The translations under genes and the position numbers were made by a program. Shown here one piece after another: positions 17,796-25,427 of a stretch of 64,000 nt of DNA. The stretch is from positions 1 to 64,000 of the forward strand of contig CAZHDB010000001.1 of NCBI GenBank assembly GCA_964531225.1, read 5' to 3'. Position 1 is the stretch's first letter, and each line of letters starts with the position of its first letter. The stretch comes from CAZHDB01 sp964531225 (GTDB lineage Archaea; Thermoproteota; Thermoprotei_A; Sulfolobales; Desulfurococcaceae). The notes under the pieces were generated by a model, which saw only the letters and a program-made list of their open reading frames with translations, did not search any database and was not told where the DNA came from.

Positions 17796-18697
17796 AATTC
17801 CCTCCTCCTAGCTTCTAATTGATTAATTTCCATGCCCATATACTCGGCAGCGGTCAATACGTTTTTACCATATATTAATGCCTCGACATACACTCTGCTA
17901 AGTCTTTTTCTAAAATCCAGATCACGTAATAAATGGTGATCTAGTATAATAGTATCTAGCTCCTCTATTTTCAAAATTTTTAATAAGTTCTCTATAGCAT
18001 TGTCAATAACTTCACTTTTGATCCTATAACCTTCAAAATACGTTGGAGGACCTGAGATAATTAATATATTAGGTTTCCATGAAATAATATTATCCAATGC
18101 TTTTTGACAAATAGGACCTTGGACATCGCTTGCATGAAGTATTCTAAGACCATTTGCTTCTATTAATGTCATTACAACATATCCTAGTGGTGTTCCTTCT
18201 TCTCCATGGGGGACTGGATCAGAGAAAACAATCTTAAGGTTTTTATCAATATTATAAGCCAAACCATCTGTTATTTTTAATTCTTTTACTAAATCCTTAA
18301 TACCCATCTTATTGAGTAGAATATAGGCTCTAACTCTCTGACTATGATTAATGTTTTGAGTAGGATGTTTTAAATAGACTATTTTACCTCTATAGTAGTC
18401 TTCTTCTCCTGCTCTATACAAATAATGATCCCTATGATAGTGCGATATTATGATTATATCTGAATCAATGATCTCATCATGTATCATCTCTAAATGCTTA
18501 TTGAATCTCTCTAACTCAATCTCGTGGGGAGGCAATCCATATCTTCTTGGAGCATAGCTTACTCCAGGATCTATAAATATTTTATAAGAACTAGTATAGA
18601 CTACTGTAGCCATACCACGTGTGCCCATGCTATCGAATCCGATGAACTTTATCTTAGGCTTTAATATGATCAGTCCTCCACTACTATCTCTAGACAA
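17777..18697 (-). CDS. UPF0282-type metallo-beta-lactamase-fold protein
   Basis: 306 residues. SMGTRGMATVVYT and FIDPGVSYAPRRYGLPPH open the fold; SHYHRDHY is the HxHxDH zinc motif and LHASDVQGP supplies a further metal ligand. NHSQRVRAYILL is typical of the archaeal UPF0282 family, whose substrate is unknown. A TTG start at 18697 is assumed; GTGGAGG lies a few codons inside the frame, so the true start may differ slightly. Overlaps the Sfm1-like gene by 19 bases. Confidence 0.8.
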   Translation of the reverse strand: MSRDSSGGLIILKPKIKFIGFDSMGTRGMATVVYTSSYKIFIDPGVSYAPRRYGLPPHEIELERFNKHLEMIHDEIIDSDIIIISHYHRDHYLYRAGEEDYYRGKIVYLKHPTQNINHSQRVRAYILLNKMGIKDLVKELKITDGLAYNIDKNLKIVFSDPVPHGEEGTPLGYVVMTLIEANGLRILHASDVQGPICQKALDNIISWKPNILIISGPPTYFEGYRIKSEVIDNAIENLLKILKIEELDTIILDHHLLRDLDFRKRLSRVYVEALIYGKNVLTAAEYMGMEINQLEARRRELWGNPR

Positions 18698-18761
18698 GAG
18701 TATATTCCTATAATCAATATATATCTGACTAGCAAAATATGATACTTAGCTATTAAGTAGT

Positions 18762-19556
18762 ATGGCTGATTACATGGAATTCAAAATAATTAGTAAACCA
18801 AGCAATCTCAAGGAAATTGTTGAAGAATTAGAGAGAGCCATTGCTAAACAAATGTTAATTATAATCATTGGTAAATGCGAGGTATACTATAAGGGACGTG
18901 GCGAATCCAAACTTAAAGAAGGTGAAAGGATAATTATTATTAAACAAGACGGAGCCTTTCTTGTACATAGGCCTACAGGCTATAAACCAGTTAATTGGCA
19001 GCCCGATACAAGCTATATTAGAGTCCAGCTTACAAATCATGGCATTGAAATTATTGCTTTTAGGAAAAAGTCTCAAGAAACAGTTAAGGTAGTGCTTGAT
19101 TCAATAAATTTTGTTGGCTATGGTAAACTCGTTGATACTGGAAAATTTGTTATGTATCTTGATGAGCTTGAAATCAGGGACATGTTATATGAGCACCCAG
19201 AGATCATTGAAGATGATATTAGGTTTATAGAAAAAGAAAAGAAACTTGATATCGGAAGTATTGATTTATTCGGATATGATCGTGACGGTACACCAGTCAT
19301 AGTTGAGATAAAAAGAGTGACAGCGACACGCGAGGCTGTTCGTCAACTTCATAGGTACGTTGAAGCTTATAAGAGGAAATATGGTGTTAAGCCTAGAGGC
19401 ATACTGGTTGCTCCTAAGTTCACTGCTTCTGCTGAAGAGGCGCTTGAGAGATTAGGTCTTAAAAAGAAGGAGATTAATATAGTTAAGCTATGGAATATGA
19501 AGAAAAAGAGTATTGAGGAAGGTAAGGGTAAGAGTATCCTTGAGTTCTTATCCTGA
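18762..19556 (+). CDS. nucS: Endonuclease NucS (EndoMS)
   Basis: 264 residues. An N-terminal ssDNA-binding beta domain (1-120) is followed by a RecB-like nuclease domain with Asp168, Glu182 and Lys184 in GSIDLFGYDRDG and VIVEIKR, then QLHRYVEAYK. The family cuts mismatched or branched DNA and substitutes for MutS/MutL repair in many archaea and actinobacteria. The C-terminus GKSILEFLS resembles a degenerate PCNA-interacting peptide, as in Pyrococcus NucS, with Gly in the usual Gln position. The last codons overlap the likely start of the methyltransferase gene. Confidence 0.92.
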   Translation: MADYMEFKIISKPSNLKEIVEELERAIAKQMLIIIIGKCEVYYKGRGESKLKEGERIIIIKQDGAFLVHRPTGYKPVNWQPDTSYIRVQLTNHGIEIIAFRKKSQETVKVVLDSINFVGYGKLVDTGKFVMYLDELEIRDMLYEHPEIIEDDIRFIEKEKKLDIGSIDLFGYDRDGTPVIVEIKRVTATREAVRQLHRYVEAYKRKYGVKPRGILVAPKFTASAEEALERLGLKKKEINIVKLWNMKKKSIEEGKGKSILEFLS

Positions 19557-20097
19557 TACAGTAGAGCTATATAATATCACAGCTAGGGGCTATGATGAAC
19601 TTTATCGGGATGAGCAATATAGTAAATATATTTATGTATTCGAGAAAGGCTTTGTCTCTAATGGAACAGTTGTAGATGTAGGATGTGGAACTGGCCTACT
19701 CTACGAGTATATAGTCTCTAACGGCTATAGTTTTGACAAGTACATATGTATAGAGCCTAGTTTCACCATGTTAGCTATTGCTATGTGTAAGTCTCGATAC
19801 AATCCTAAAGTAATAGGATTTATTGGATTAGGAGAACTCATTAGTCTTAGGAGTTCTATAGCCGACCGCGTATATTCCTTTACTGTATGGGATAATGTTC
19901 CAATAAATTATAGGAAGAAATTTCTTAATGAAATAATAAGGATCACTAAACATAATGGATATATAATATTATCCTTTATTAAACATGGCTGGAAGGATAA
20001 ATTGAGATATATCGAAAATATTGTTACTGAAAATAATCATGATTTAAGGTTTCTTGGCTGTAATAGATATGATTGTTTCCTAGTTATATGGAAATAA
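19540..20097 (+). CDS. Class I AdoMet-dependent methyltransferase
   Basis: About 185 residues. Motif I is VVDVGCGTGLLYEYI, followed by CIEP for the ribose-binding acidic position, and VWDNVPI takes the place of motif IV. The substrate cannot be read from the sequence. The frame is open from TTG 19513, but TTG 19540 is preferred, giving SSYPDTVELYNITARGYDELY as N-terminus; the longer form begins with Val/Arg-rich residues that do not look native. It overlaps the 3' end of nucS by 17 bases, implying coupled expression. Confidence 0.75.
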   Translation: MSSYPDTVELYNITARGYDELYRDEQYSKYIYVFEKGFVSNGTVVDVGCGTGLLYEYIVSNGYSFDKYICIEPSFTMLAIAMCKSRYNPKVIGFIGLGELISLRSSIADRVYSFTVWDNVPINYRKKFLNEIIRITKHNGYIILSFIKHGWKDKLRYIENIVTENNHDLRFLGCNRYDCFLVIWK

Positions 20098-20201
20098 TTT
20101 TGTATTGGAACAAATACTTAAATATAGCATGTAAGAGGTAAAACCTATAACGTGTGGAGGACATAAAAGCTATTCATAATCGTAAGTTTGAGGTGTAGAT
20201 C

Positions 20202-20489
20202 TTGGCTTCAGTAAAAACTGGAGGTGCTCAGAAAATAGCTACTCCATTAAAATACCTAAGGAGCGCAATTAATCAAATAGTTCTTGTGAAGTTAAAGGAT
20301 GGTACCGAGTATATTGGTGTACTCGAATTAGTGGATAATACTATGAACGTAGTACTAGCTGATTGCGAAGAAATAGATAGCCGTGGCAATCCCCAGGCAA
20401 AATACGGACGGGTACTCATAAGAGGTAGTCAGATATTATTTGTTAGCATTAATTATGGGCATGTCGCGCCTGAAATAGCTGCAAGATAA
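20202..20489 (+). CDS. Sm-like archaeal RNA-binding protein
   Basis: 95 residues. The Sm1 motif is IVLVKLKDGTEYIGVLELVDNTMNVVLADCEE and Sm2 is KYGRVLIRGSQILFVS. Such proteins form hexa- or heptameric rings that bind U-rich RNA 3' ends. The start is TTG with GAGGTG seven bases upstream; a TATA element lies near 20115-20126. A CBS-domain gene follows within 12 bases and is probably in the same transcript. The N-terminal extension (about 15 residues) is longer than in minimal Sm proteins. Confidence 0.9.
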   Translation: MASVKTGGAQKIATPLKYLRSAINQIVLVKLKDGTEYIGVLELVDNTMNVVLADCEEIDSRGNPQAKYGRVLIRGSQILFVSINYGHVAPEIAAR

Positions 20490-20501
20490 AAGGTGCATGA
20501 A

Positions 20502-20909
20502 ATGTTTAAAGCTAGAGATGTGATGGCTGGCGAGGTAAGATATGTATATACTAGTGATCCGATAGCTGAAGCAGCTAAAAGGATCTTAAACGAAGGTATA
20601 GGATCGATTATCGTTGTATCACCTGAAAAAGAGCCTATAGGTATTGTTACAAAGAGGGATATTATTAGAGCAGTTATATTTGAAAAATTGGATCCTTTCA
20701 AAGAACCCGTTGAAAAAATTATGACGTCTCCTTTAGTAACAGTCGATGCTGATGCAGACCTTGAGATCGTTATCGATACTATGTTTAAATACAATATAAG
20801 TCACCTACCTGTTAGAGAAGGTAATAGAATTATTGGAATAATTTCAGATCAGGATCTTGTAGATGCTACAAGAGATCTATTGGAGATCATTAAAAGAAAG
20901 TATGAATAA
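20502..20909 (+). CDS. Two-CBS-domain protein
   Basis: About 135 residues forming one Bateman module: CBS1 (RDVMAGEVRYVYTSD through PIGIVTKRDIIRAV) and CBS2 (KIMTSPLVTVDADAD through IIGIISDQDLVDA). CBS pairs bind AMP, ATP, AdoMet or similar adenosyl ligands. No effector domain is attached, so it should act on a partner. ATG 20502 is chosen because AGGTG at 20491-20495 lies six bases upstream; GTG 20493 overlaps that site. First of three CBS genes in a row. Confidence 0.85.
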   Translation: MFKARDVMAGEVRYVYTSDPIAEAAKRILNEGIGSIIVVSPEKEPIGIVTKRDIIRAVIFEKLDPFKEPVEKIMTSPLVTVDADADLEIVIDTMFKYNISHLPVREGNRIIGIISDQDLVDATRDLLEIIKRKYE

Positions 20910-21021
20910 GAATACATTATCATAATTACATGTACTACATCCTATATTGATGCCAGAATTGATTGTATAATTACTTAATTACTTATATAATGCTAAATAT
21001 TGATACATACATATTTAATTT

Positions 21022-21045
21022 CCATATAATAAATAATTTATATGG
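21022..21045 (+). repeat. 24-base palindrome before a CBS gene
   Basis: ccatataa (21022-21029) and ttatatgg (21038-21045) form an inverted repeat with an A+T spacer, ending 12 bases before the ATG at 21058. It overlaps what would be the TATA/start region, so it may be an operator, a core promoter of a near-leaderless transcript, or both. Seen directly; function inferred. Confidence 0.35.
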
Positions 21046-21057
21046 AGTTGATAAGTT

Positions 21058-22011
21058 ATGAATGGAGGCTATGGGCTACGTAGAGGGCATCCTAGGGGTC
21101 CGGAAAAACATAGATGGTTAAGAAGCAACGGTACCCCTAATTTCTCTGATAGAGTTTATAAAAAGACAGAGGAATTAGAGTTGCTTGCTAAACGACCCGT
21201 TGAAACAATAGCTTCATCCACGCCTATTCTTGAGGCTCTTGAAAAAATGAGCCGTGGGTATCGTTGCCTTCTAGTTACTAAGGGCCAGGGCTATCTCGAA
21301 GGCTTAGTTGTAGCCATGGATTTAGTAAATTATCTTGGAGGAGGTGATTTATACAATATAGTAGTTAATAGACATGGTAGAAACGTATATTCAGCTATTC
21401 GAAATGAGCCTATAGAAACAATAATGACACGTGATCCTATTATAGCATATATTGATGAAAAATTTCCAGTGGTTCTGGAGAAAATGGTTATTCATGGAGT
21501 TGGTGTTCTGCCTATTATTACGCGTGATAATAGGGTTTACGGCATTTTAACTGAGAAGGACATACTTGACTATTTGTCGGCGGCGAGTTTTATTGGCGTT
21601 AAAGTTTCGAGTGTTATGTCATCACCTGTTATTACAATTTCTGAGAATGATACGTTAAAAAAAGCTATGGAGACCATGATAAAATATGGCTTCCGTAGAT
21701 TACCCGTAGTTCTAAACAATGTTGTTCACGGCATATTAACGGCTATGGATATTATCAAGTTCTTTGGTAAACATGAAGCTTTTAAATACACTGTCTCAGG
21801 AAGCATTGAAGAAGTACTTAAGGTACCAGTTTCAGAGTTAATGGTTCGAAATGTTGTAACGGTCACACCTGATTCAGATATAGGTGAAGCTGCAAGAATT
21901 ATGAGTGAAAAAGGTGTTGGCTGCGCATTAGTTGTCTCTGAAAACTATGAATTAATAGGTATTGTTAGTGAGAGAGATGTATTATACGCAATAGCTAGTT
22001 CAAGCATATAA
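21058..22011 (+). CDS. Four-CBS-domain protein
   Basis: 317 residues. A basic N-terminal segment (1-40, GGYGLRRGHPRGPEKHRW) precedes four CBS repeats: RPVETIASSTPILEAL, EPIETIMTRDPIIAYI, KVSSVMSSPVITISEND and PVSELMVRNVVTVTPDS, each ending in a G-I/V-L/V-T/S-x-x-D segment. It would form two Bateman modules, binding adenosyl nucleotides. The basic Gly/Arg-rich N-terminus might bind nucleic acid or a membrane. Separate promoter region with the 24-base palindrome. A second four-CBS gene follows. Confidence 0.85.
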   Translation: MNGGYGLRRGHPRGPEKHRWLRSNGTPNFSDRVYKKTEELELLAKRPVETIASSTPILEALEKMSRGYRCLLVTKGQGYLEGLVVAMDLVNYLGGGDLYNIVVNRHGRNVYSAIRNEPIETIMTRDPIIAYIDEKFPVVLEKMVIHGVGVLPIITRDNRVYGILTEKDILDYLSAASFIGVKVSSVMSSPVITISENDTLKKAMETMIKYGFRRLPVVLNNVVHGILTAMDIIKFFGKHEAFKYTVSGSIEEVLKVPVSELMVRNVVTVTPDSDIGEAARIMSEKGVGCALVVSENYELIGIVSERDVLYAIASSSI

Positions 22012-22095
22012 TACGGCGTTATTTCATTTACTCCAATACATCTATTAATCCTATATTGTTTATTTATACATGGTATGTATTAAATTGGAGGTGCT

Positions 22096-22926
22096 ATGGT
22101 ATTGAAAGCTTTAGATTTCTTAGTCAAGGATTATCCTCTAGTGGATAAAAATGAGACTCTATATTATACTTTTAAGCTCATGGAAAAACATGATCTCTAT
22201 AAAGCAGTTGTTTATGAAAAAACAAGAGATGAGAAAGGACATGAATATAAGAAAATAGCAGGTATTATAACTTGTAGAGATATAATTCTTAAACTTGCCA
22301 CTCAAAGAATAAGACTGACTACTCCGGGCAGACTCCATGTAAGTAGTTTTATGAGTTTAGATCCGATCACTGTGTCTCCAGATACAGAATTTAGTGATAT
22401 GGTTAAGATAATGTATGAGAAGTCTATAGGTATATTGCCTGTTCTACAAGACAATGACATAATTGGTATTGTACTAAGGGAAAAGCTTCTTGAAGTTCTA
22501 AAGAAAGATGATACAGAAGTAAGATTTATCATGAATACTTATCCACTTATTGCTAGAACAAGTGATCGTGTATTGAAAATTAGGCAGGATATGTTAAATA
22601 ATGATGTGTCCTTTATGCCGGTTCTTGATGAAGGAAATGAAATCGTTGGATATGTAACAATTGTAGAATTAGCATATGCGTTGTTTAAATTCCAGGATAT
22701 AGTACCTGCCAAGCATAGGAAAGAAAGAATAACGCACTTAATCGTCGAAGATATTATGAGGTTTAGGCCTCCAAAATTGAGGATAACCGATACAATAGCT
22801 ACAGCATTGTCATATATTCTTGAAAAACGCTCTCGCGGCGCGGTTGTTGTTGATGAAATTGGTAATTTGGCCGGAGTAGTCACAGTCCATAATTTACTTA
22901 GATACCTTGTTGAGAAGCAATCATAG
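22096..22926 (+). CDS. Four-CBS-domain protein, divergent first repeat
   Basis: 276 residues. The first repeat (ALDFLVKDYPLVDKNETLYYT) carries a loop insertion (EKTRDEKGHEYKK); the next three open with SSFMSLDPITVSPDT, VRFIMNTYPLIARTSD and EDIMRFRPPKLRITD. Almost nothing lies outside the CBS units. TTGGAGGTG sits six bases before the ATG. With the two preceding genes this makes ten CBS units in 2.4 kb. Shared ligand or partner is a reasonable but untested inference. Confidence 0.82.
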   Translation: MVLKALDFLVKDYPLVDKNETLYYTFKLMEKHDLYKAVVYEKTRDEKGHEYKKIAGIITCRDIILKLATQRIRLTTPGRLHVSSFMSLDPITVSPDTEFSDMVKIMYEKSIGILPVLQDNDIIGIVLREKLLEVLKKDDTEVRFIMNTYPLIARTSDRVLKIRQDMLNNDVSFMPVLDEGNEIVGYVTIVELAYALFKFQDIVPAKHRKERITHLIVEDIMRFRPPKLRITDTIATALSYILEKRSRGAVVVDEIGNLAGVVTVHNLLRYLVEKQS

Positions 22927-23055
22927 AGTGCCTGGTTATAATATATAGTGTAGTGTTATATTTTATTTTCAATAGTGAAACCAACTTTATTCTAACTCGG
23001 ATCTTAAAGTCTTATTAAGGTTGTAAACCTTATTATCTTCACTGGTTCAAAGGTC

Positions 23056-23547
23056 TTGAGAGAGCCTAAATTTATTGTTGACACGATGTTGGGAAATGTA
23101 GCCCGTTGGCTAAGAATGCTTGGTTACGACACCCTATACTTTAAGAAGATCGAGGATTGGAAGATACTTTCAATGGCTTTAAAAGATGAGAGAGTGATTT
23201 TGACGCGAGATCATGGATTGTGTAGTAGAGCTAGAAAGAAGGGAGCAAAATGTTTGCTTATTGAGCAGGATACTATGGAAGAGAGACTCGCATATATATC
23301 TATGAAGACAGGTATACGCCTTTACATGGATCTTGATCGAAGCCGGTGTCCATTATGTAATTACGAACTTGTCAAGGTAAATAGGGAAGCTGTAAAGGAT
23401 AAAGTTCCGCGAAGGGTCTATGAAAGGCATAGCGATTTTTGGTACTGTAGGAAATGCGGTAAAGTCTATTGGATCGGTAAGCATTGGAAAGGAATCGAGG
23501 AGACACTTAAGAAGGCAAGAGAAATACTTAGTAATTGGGAGCAGTGA
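23056..23547 (+). CDS. Mut7-C RNase-domain protein with zinc ribbon
   Basis: 163 residues. The N-terminal PIN-like Mut7-C fold shows FIVDTMLGNVARWLRMLGYDT with Asp9 and a second acidic cluster in ILTRDHGLCSRARKKG. The C-terminal zinc ribbon has CPLCNYEL and WYCRKCGKVYWIGKHW. The family (PF01927) is predicted to cleave RNA. TTG start with AAAGGTC upstream. The AMMECR1 gene starts 16 bases after its stop, so the two are likely co-transcribed. Confidence 0.87.
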   Translation: MREPKFIVDTMLGNVARWLRMLGYDTLYFKKIEDWKILSMALKDERVILTRDHGLCSRARKKGAKCLLIEQDTMEERLAYISMKTGIRLYMDLDRSRCPLCNYELVKVNREAVKDKVPRRVYERHSDFWYCRKCGKVYWIGKHWKGIEETLKKAREILSNWEQ

Positions 23548-23563
23548 ATAAAGGCTGATATAT

Positions 23564-24235
23564 ATGGAAAAACCTATTCATCCTAGGGAATTATCCGTTA
23601 AAGATGGAGAATATCTTGTAAAACTTGCAAGGCGAGCAGTTGAGGCAAAATTATTAAATAATGAAACTATAAAGCCTGGACCAGATACTCCTAAATATCT
23701 ATTTAGGCCTGGAATGGTTTTTACTACTATTGAAACTTTTGAAGGATATGAAAGAAGAAGCTTACGTGGTTGTATAGGTTTTCTTCAACCAGTATATCCG
23801 TTAGTTGAAGCTGTAATAAGGTCTGCTCTTGAAGCTGCTTTTAATGATCCGAGATTTTATCCATTAGAAAAGCATGAACTTGATATAGTTACGTTTGAAG
23901 TTGCGGTTTTGTCTTTACCTGAACCGATAAATGTAACAAATAGATGGGATCTTCCCAAGAAAATAACAATAGGTAAACATGGACTAGTTGCTCGTAGAGG
24001 ATGGTTTCAGGGAACATTGTTACCGCAAGTACCTGTTGAGTATTGTTGGGATGAAGAAACTTTTCTTGCAGAAACGTGTATGAAGGCAGGGATGAGTCCT
24101 GATTGCTGGCTTGATCAAGCGACGGAGATTCTTATCTATGAAGGTAGGGTGTTTAGAGAGAAAGAACCATATGGTGAAGTTGAGGAAAGGGATCTAAATA
24201 AAGAATATATGAAGATATGTGGAAGGAAAAAGTAA
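23564..24235 (+). CDS. AMMECR1-domain protein
   Basis: 223 residues of the AMMECR1 family found in eukaryotes and archaea. Key segments are GMVFTTIETFE, the six-residue family signature LRGCIG followed by FLQP, AAFNDPRFYPL, GLVARRGWFQGTLLPQVPVE and CMKAGMSPDCW. Structure and conserved Cys/His suggest an enzyme, but no reaction is established to my knowledge. Located directly after the Mut7-C gene; convergent with the GPN-GTPase gene with a 3-base gap. Confidence 0.9.
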   Translation: MEKPIHPRELSVKDGEYLVKLARRAVEAKLLNNETIKPGPDTPKYLFRPGMVFTTIETFEGYERRSLRGCIGFLQPVYPLVEAVIRSALEAAFNDPRFYPLEKHELDIVTFEVAVLSLPEPINVTNRWDLPKKITIGKHGLVARRGWFQGTLLPQVPVEYCWDEETFLAETCMKAGMSPDCWLDQATEILIYEGRVFREKEPYGEVEERDLNKEYMKICGRKK

Positions 24236-24238
24236 ATT

Positions 24239-25012
24239 CTATGTTAGATCACCACAAGTACAGAAAGCCTCATGAATGAGATAATATAATTCTTCCATTC
24301 CCCTGCCATCCTTTGCACAAACTTCTACCGGTCTTAAAGCCTGTTTAGTCTTTAGAACTATATTTAGGAGTTCGAGGGTTATATCACTCAATAATCCCTC
24401 GGTTCTTTCCTTCTTTGCTAATTCTATGAGTTCCTCTGGGGCCTTTATCAAAAGTCTAGCATATTCTATGTTTTCAGCAATATCTATCTTATTGACCACG
24501 GGAATAGTGGGTAGGCCTGTCTTGATCTGTGTTAGCAGTCCTAGAAACCATAGTGTAATAGCATCGGATAATCCAACTATTGCAGAACTATCAATGATAT
24601 ATACGCTTATGAGATTAACTATGCTTGATAGTTTATGGAAGAAGTATGTGCTGGCTGGGCGGAAAATAAATGCCTCCATTTGGCCAGGTGTATCGATTAA
24701 TACGACATCCCATTCACTTATATTGCTAAAGGGCTCCTTAGATAAAATTTCATCAATTTTTTCAGCAATTAATTCACTAGCTTTTATGAACCCACCGTTT
24801 GGGCCGAGTTTATATGTTCTCATTACATCACGCAAGGTAAACATATCACGGATATCGAAGACTGGCTCATAAGGTAAAATCTCTGCTCCAGGGTCTAGGT
24901 TTACACATGCGACTCTGAGAAAGAGATTTCTACGAATCCATGAACTAAATGATTTAACAAGACTTGATTTACCACTACCAGCTGCGCCAATAAACACTAC
25001 AACCATTACCAT
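24239..25012 (-). CDS. GPN-loop GTPase
   Basis: 257 residues. Walker A GAAGSGKSS (9-17), GPN loop Gly70-Pro71-Asn72 in YKLGPNGGF, WDVVLIDTPGQMEAF (Walker B/G3), and VVNKIDIAE (G4). GPN GTPases act as dimers; eukaryotic paralogues help assemble and import RNA polymerase II. The archaeal single-copy protein may have a related assembly role, by inference. GAGGTG is eight bases before ATG 25012; ATG 25006 is also possible. Confidence 0.92.
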   Translation of the reverse strand: MVMVVVFIGAAGSGKSSLVKSFSSWIRRNLFLRVACVNLDPGAEILPYEPVFDIRDMFTLRDVMRTYKLGPNGGFIKASELIAEKIDEILSKEPFSNISEWDVVLIDTPGQMEAFIFRPASTYFFHKLSSIVNLISVYIIDSSAIVGLSDAITLWFLGLLTQIKTGLPTIPVVNKIDIAENIEYARLLIKAPEELIELAKKERTEGLLSDITLELLNIVLKTKQALRPVEVCAKDGRGMEELYYLIHEAFCTCGDLT

Positions 25013-25157
25013 TACTTTTACACCTCTGCACAGAATTACACATATGAATACTAATAACGTTAGCCTCTAGGAAATAATGTTTTGAAGGAATAGATTTATT
25101 CTGTGTAATATAAAAAAGATAAAGCTCGCTGAATATTGAATATATAGGGGAAATATT

Positions 25158-25427
25158 ATGGCGTCTATTAAAGTATTTATTTTAGGGTTCAGAAAGGGTA
25201 CTAGAAGTCAGTATCCTGGTCAAGTTATTTTGAGAATAGATAATGTAGTTAGTTATAAAGAAGCTTCTAAATATATTGGATGTAAAGTAGTTTATAAAGA
25301 CAGTAAGGGAAATGTTTACAAAGGTAAAATAGTTAGATTGCATGGGAGAAAAGGGCTGGTAAGAGCAGTATTTAAGCCGAATTTACCCGGCCAAGCTATT
25401 GGGGGAATCGGTGAATTAATTTCTTAG
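25158..25427 (+). CDS. rpl35ae: Ribosomal protein eL33 (L35Ae)
   Basis: 89 residues. GFRKGTRSQYPGQVILRI and the later VYKGKIVRLHGRKGLVRAVFKPNLPGQAIG are typical of eL33, a large-subunit protein shared with eukaryotes. The start ATG has AGGGGAAA upstream; a TATA-like aatataaaaaag lies near 25107-25118. Its stop overlaps the stop of the convergent DNA ligase gene by 4 bases (TTAG). Confidence 0.93.
   Translation: MASIKVFILGFRKGTRSQYPGQVILRIDNVVSYKEASKYIGCKVVYKDSKGNVYKGKIVRLHGRKGLVRAVFKPNLPGQAIGGIGELIS

Noticed and set aside
17175..18697. Frameshift joining the Sfm1-like and UPF0282 genes
   Set aside because: Both proteins are complete with their own family motifs; the 19-base overlap is ordinary operon packing.
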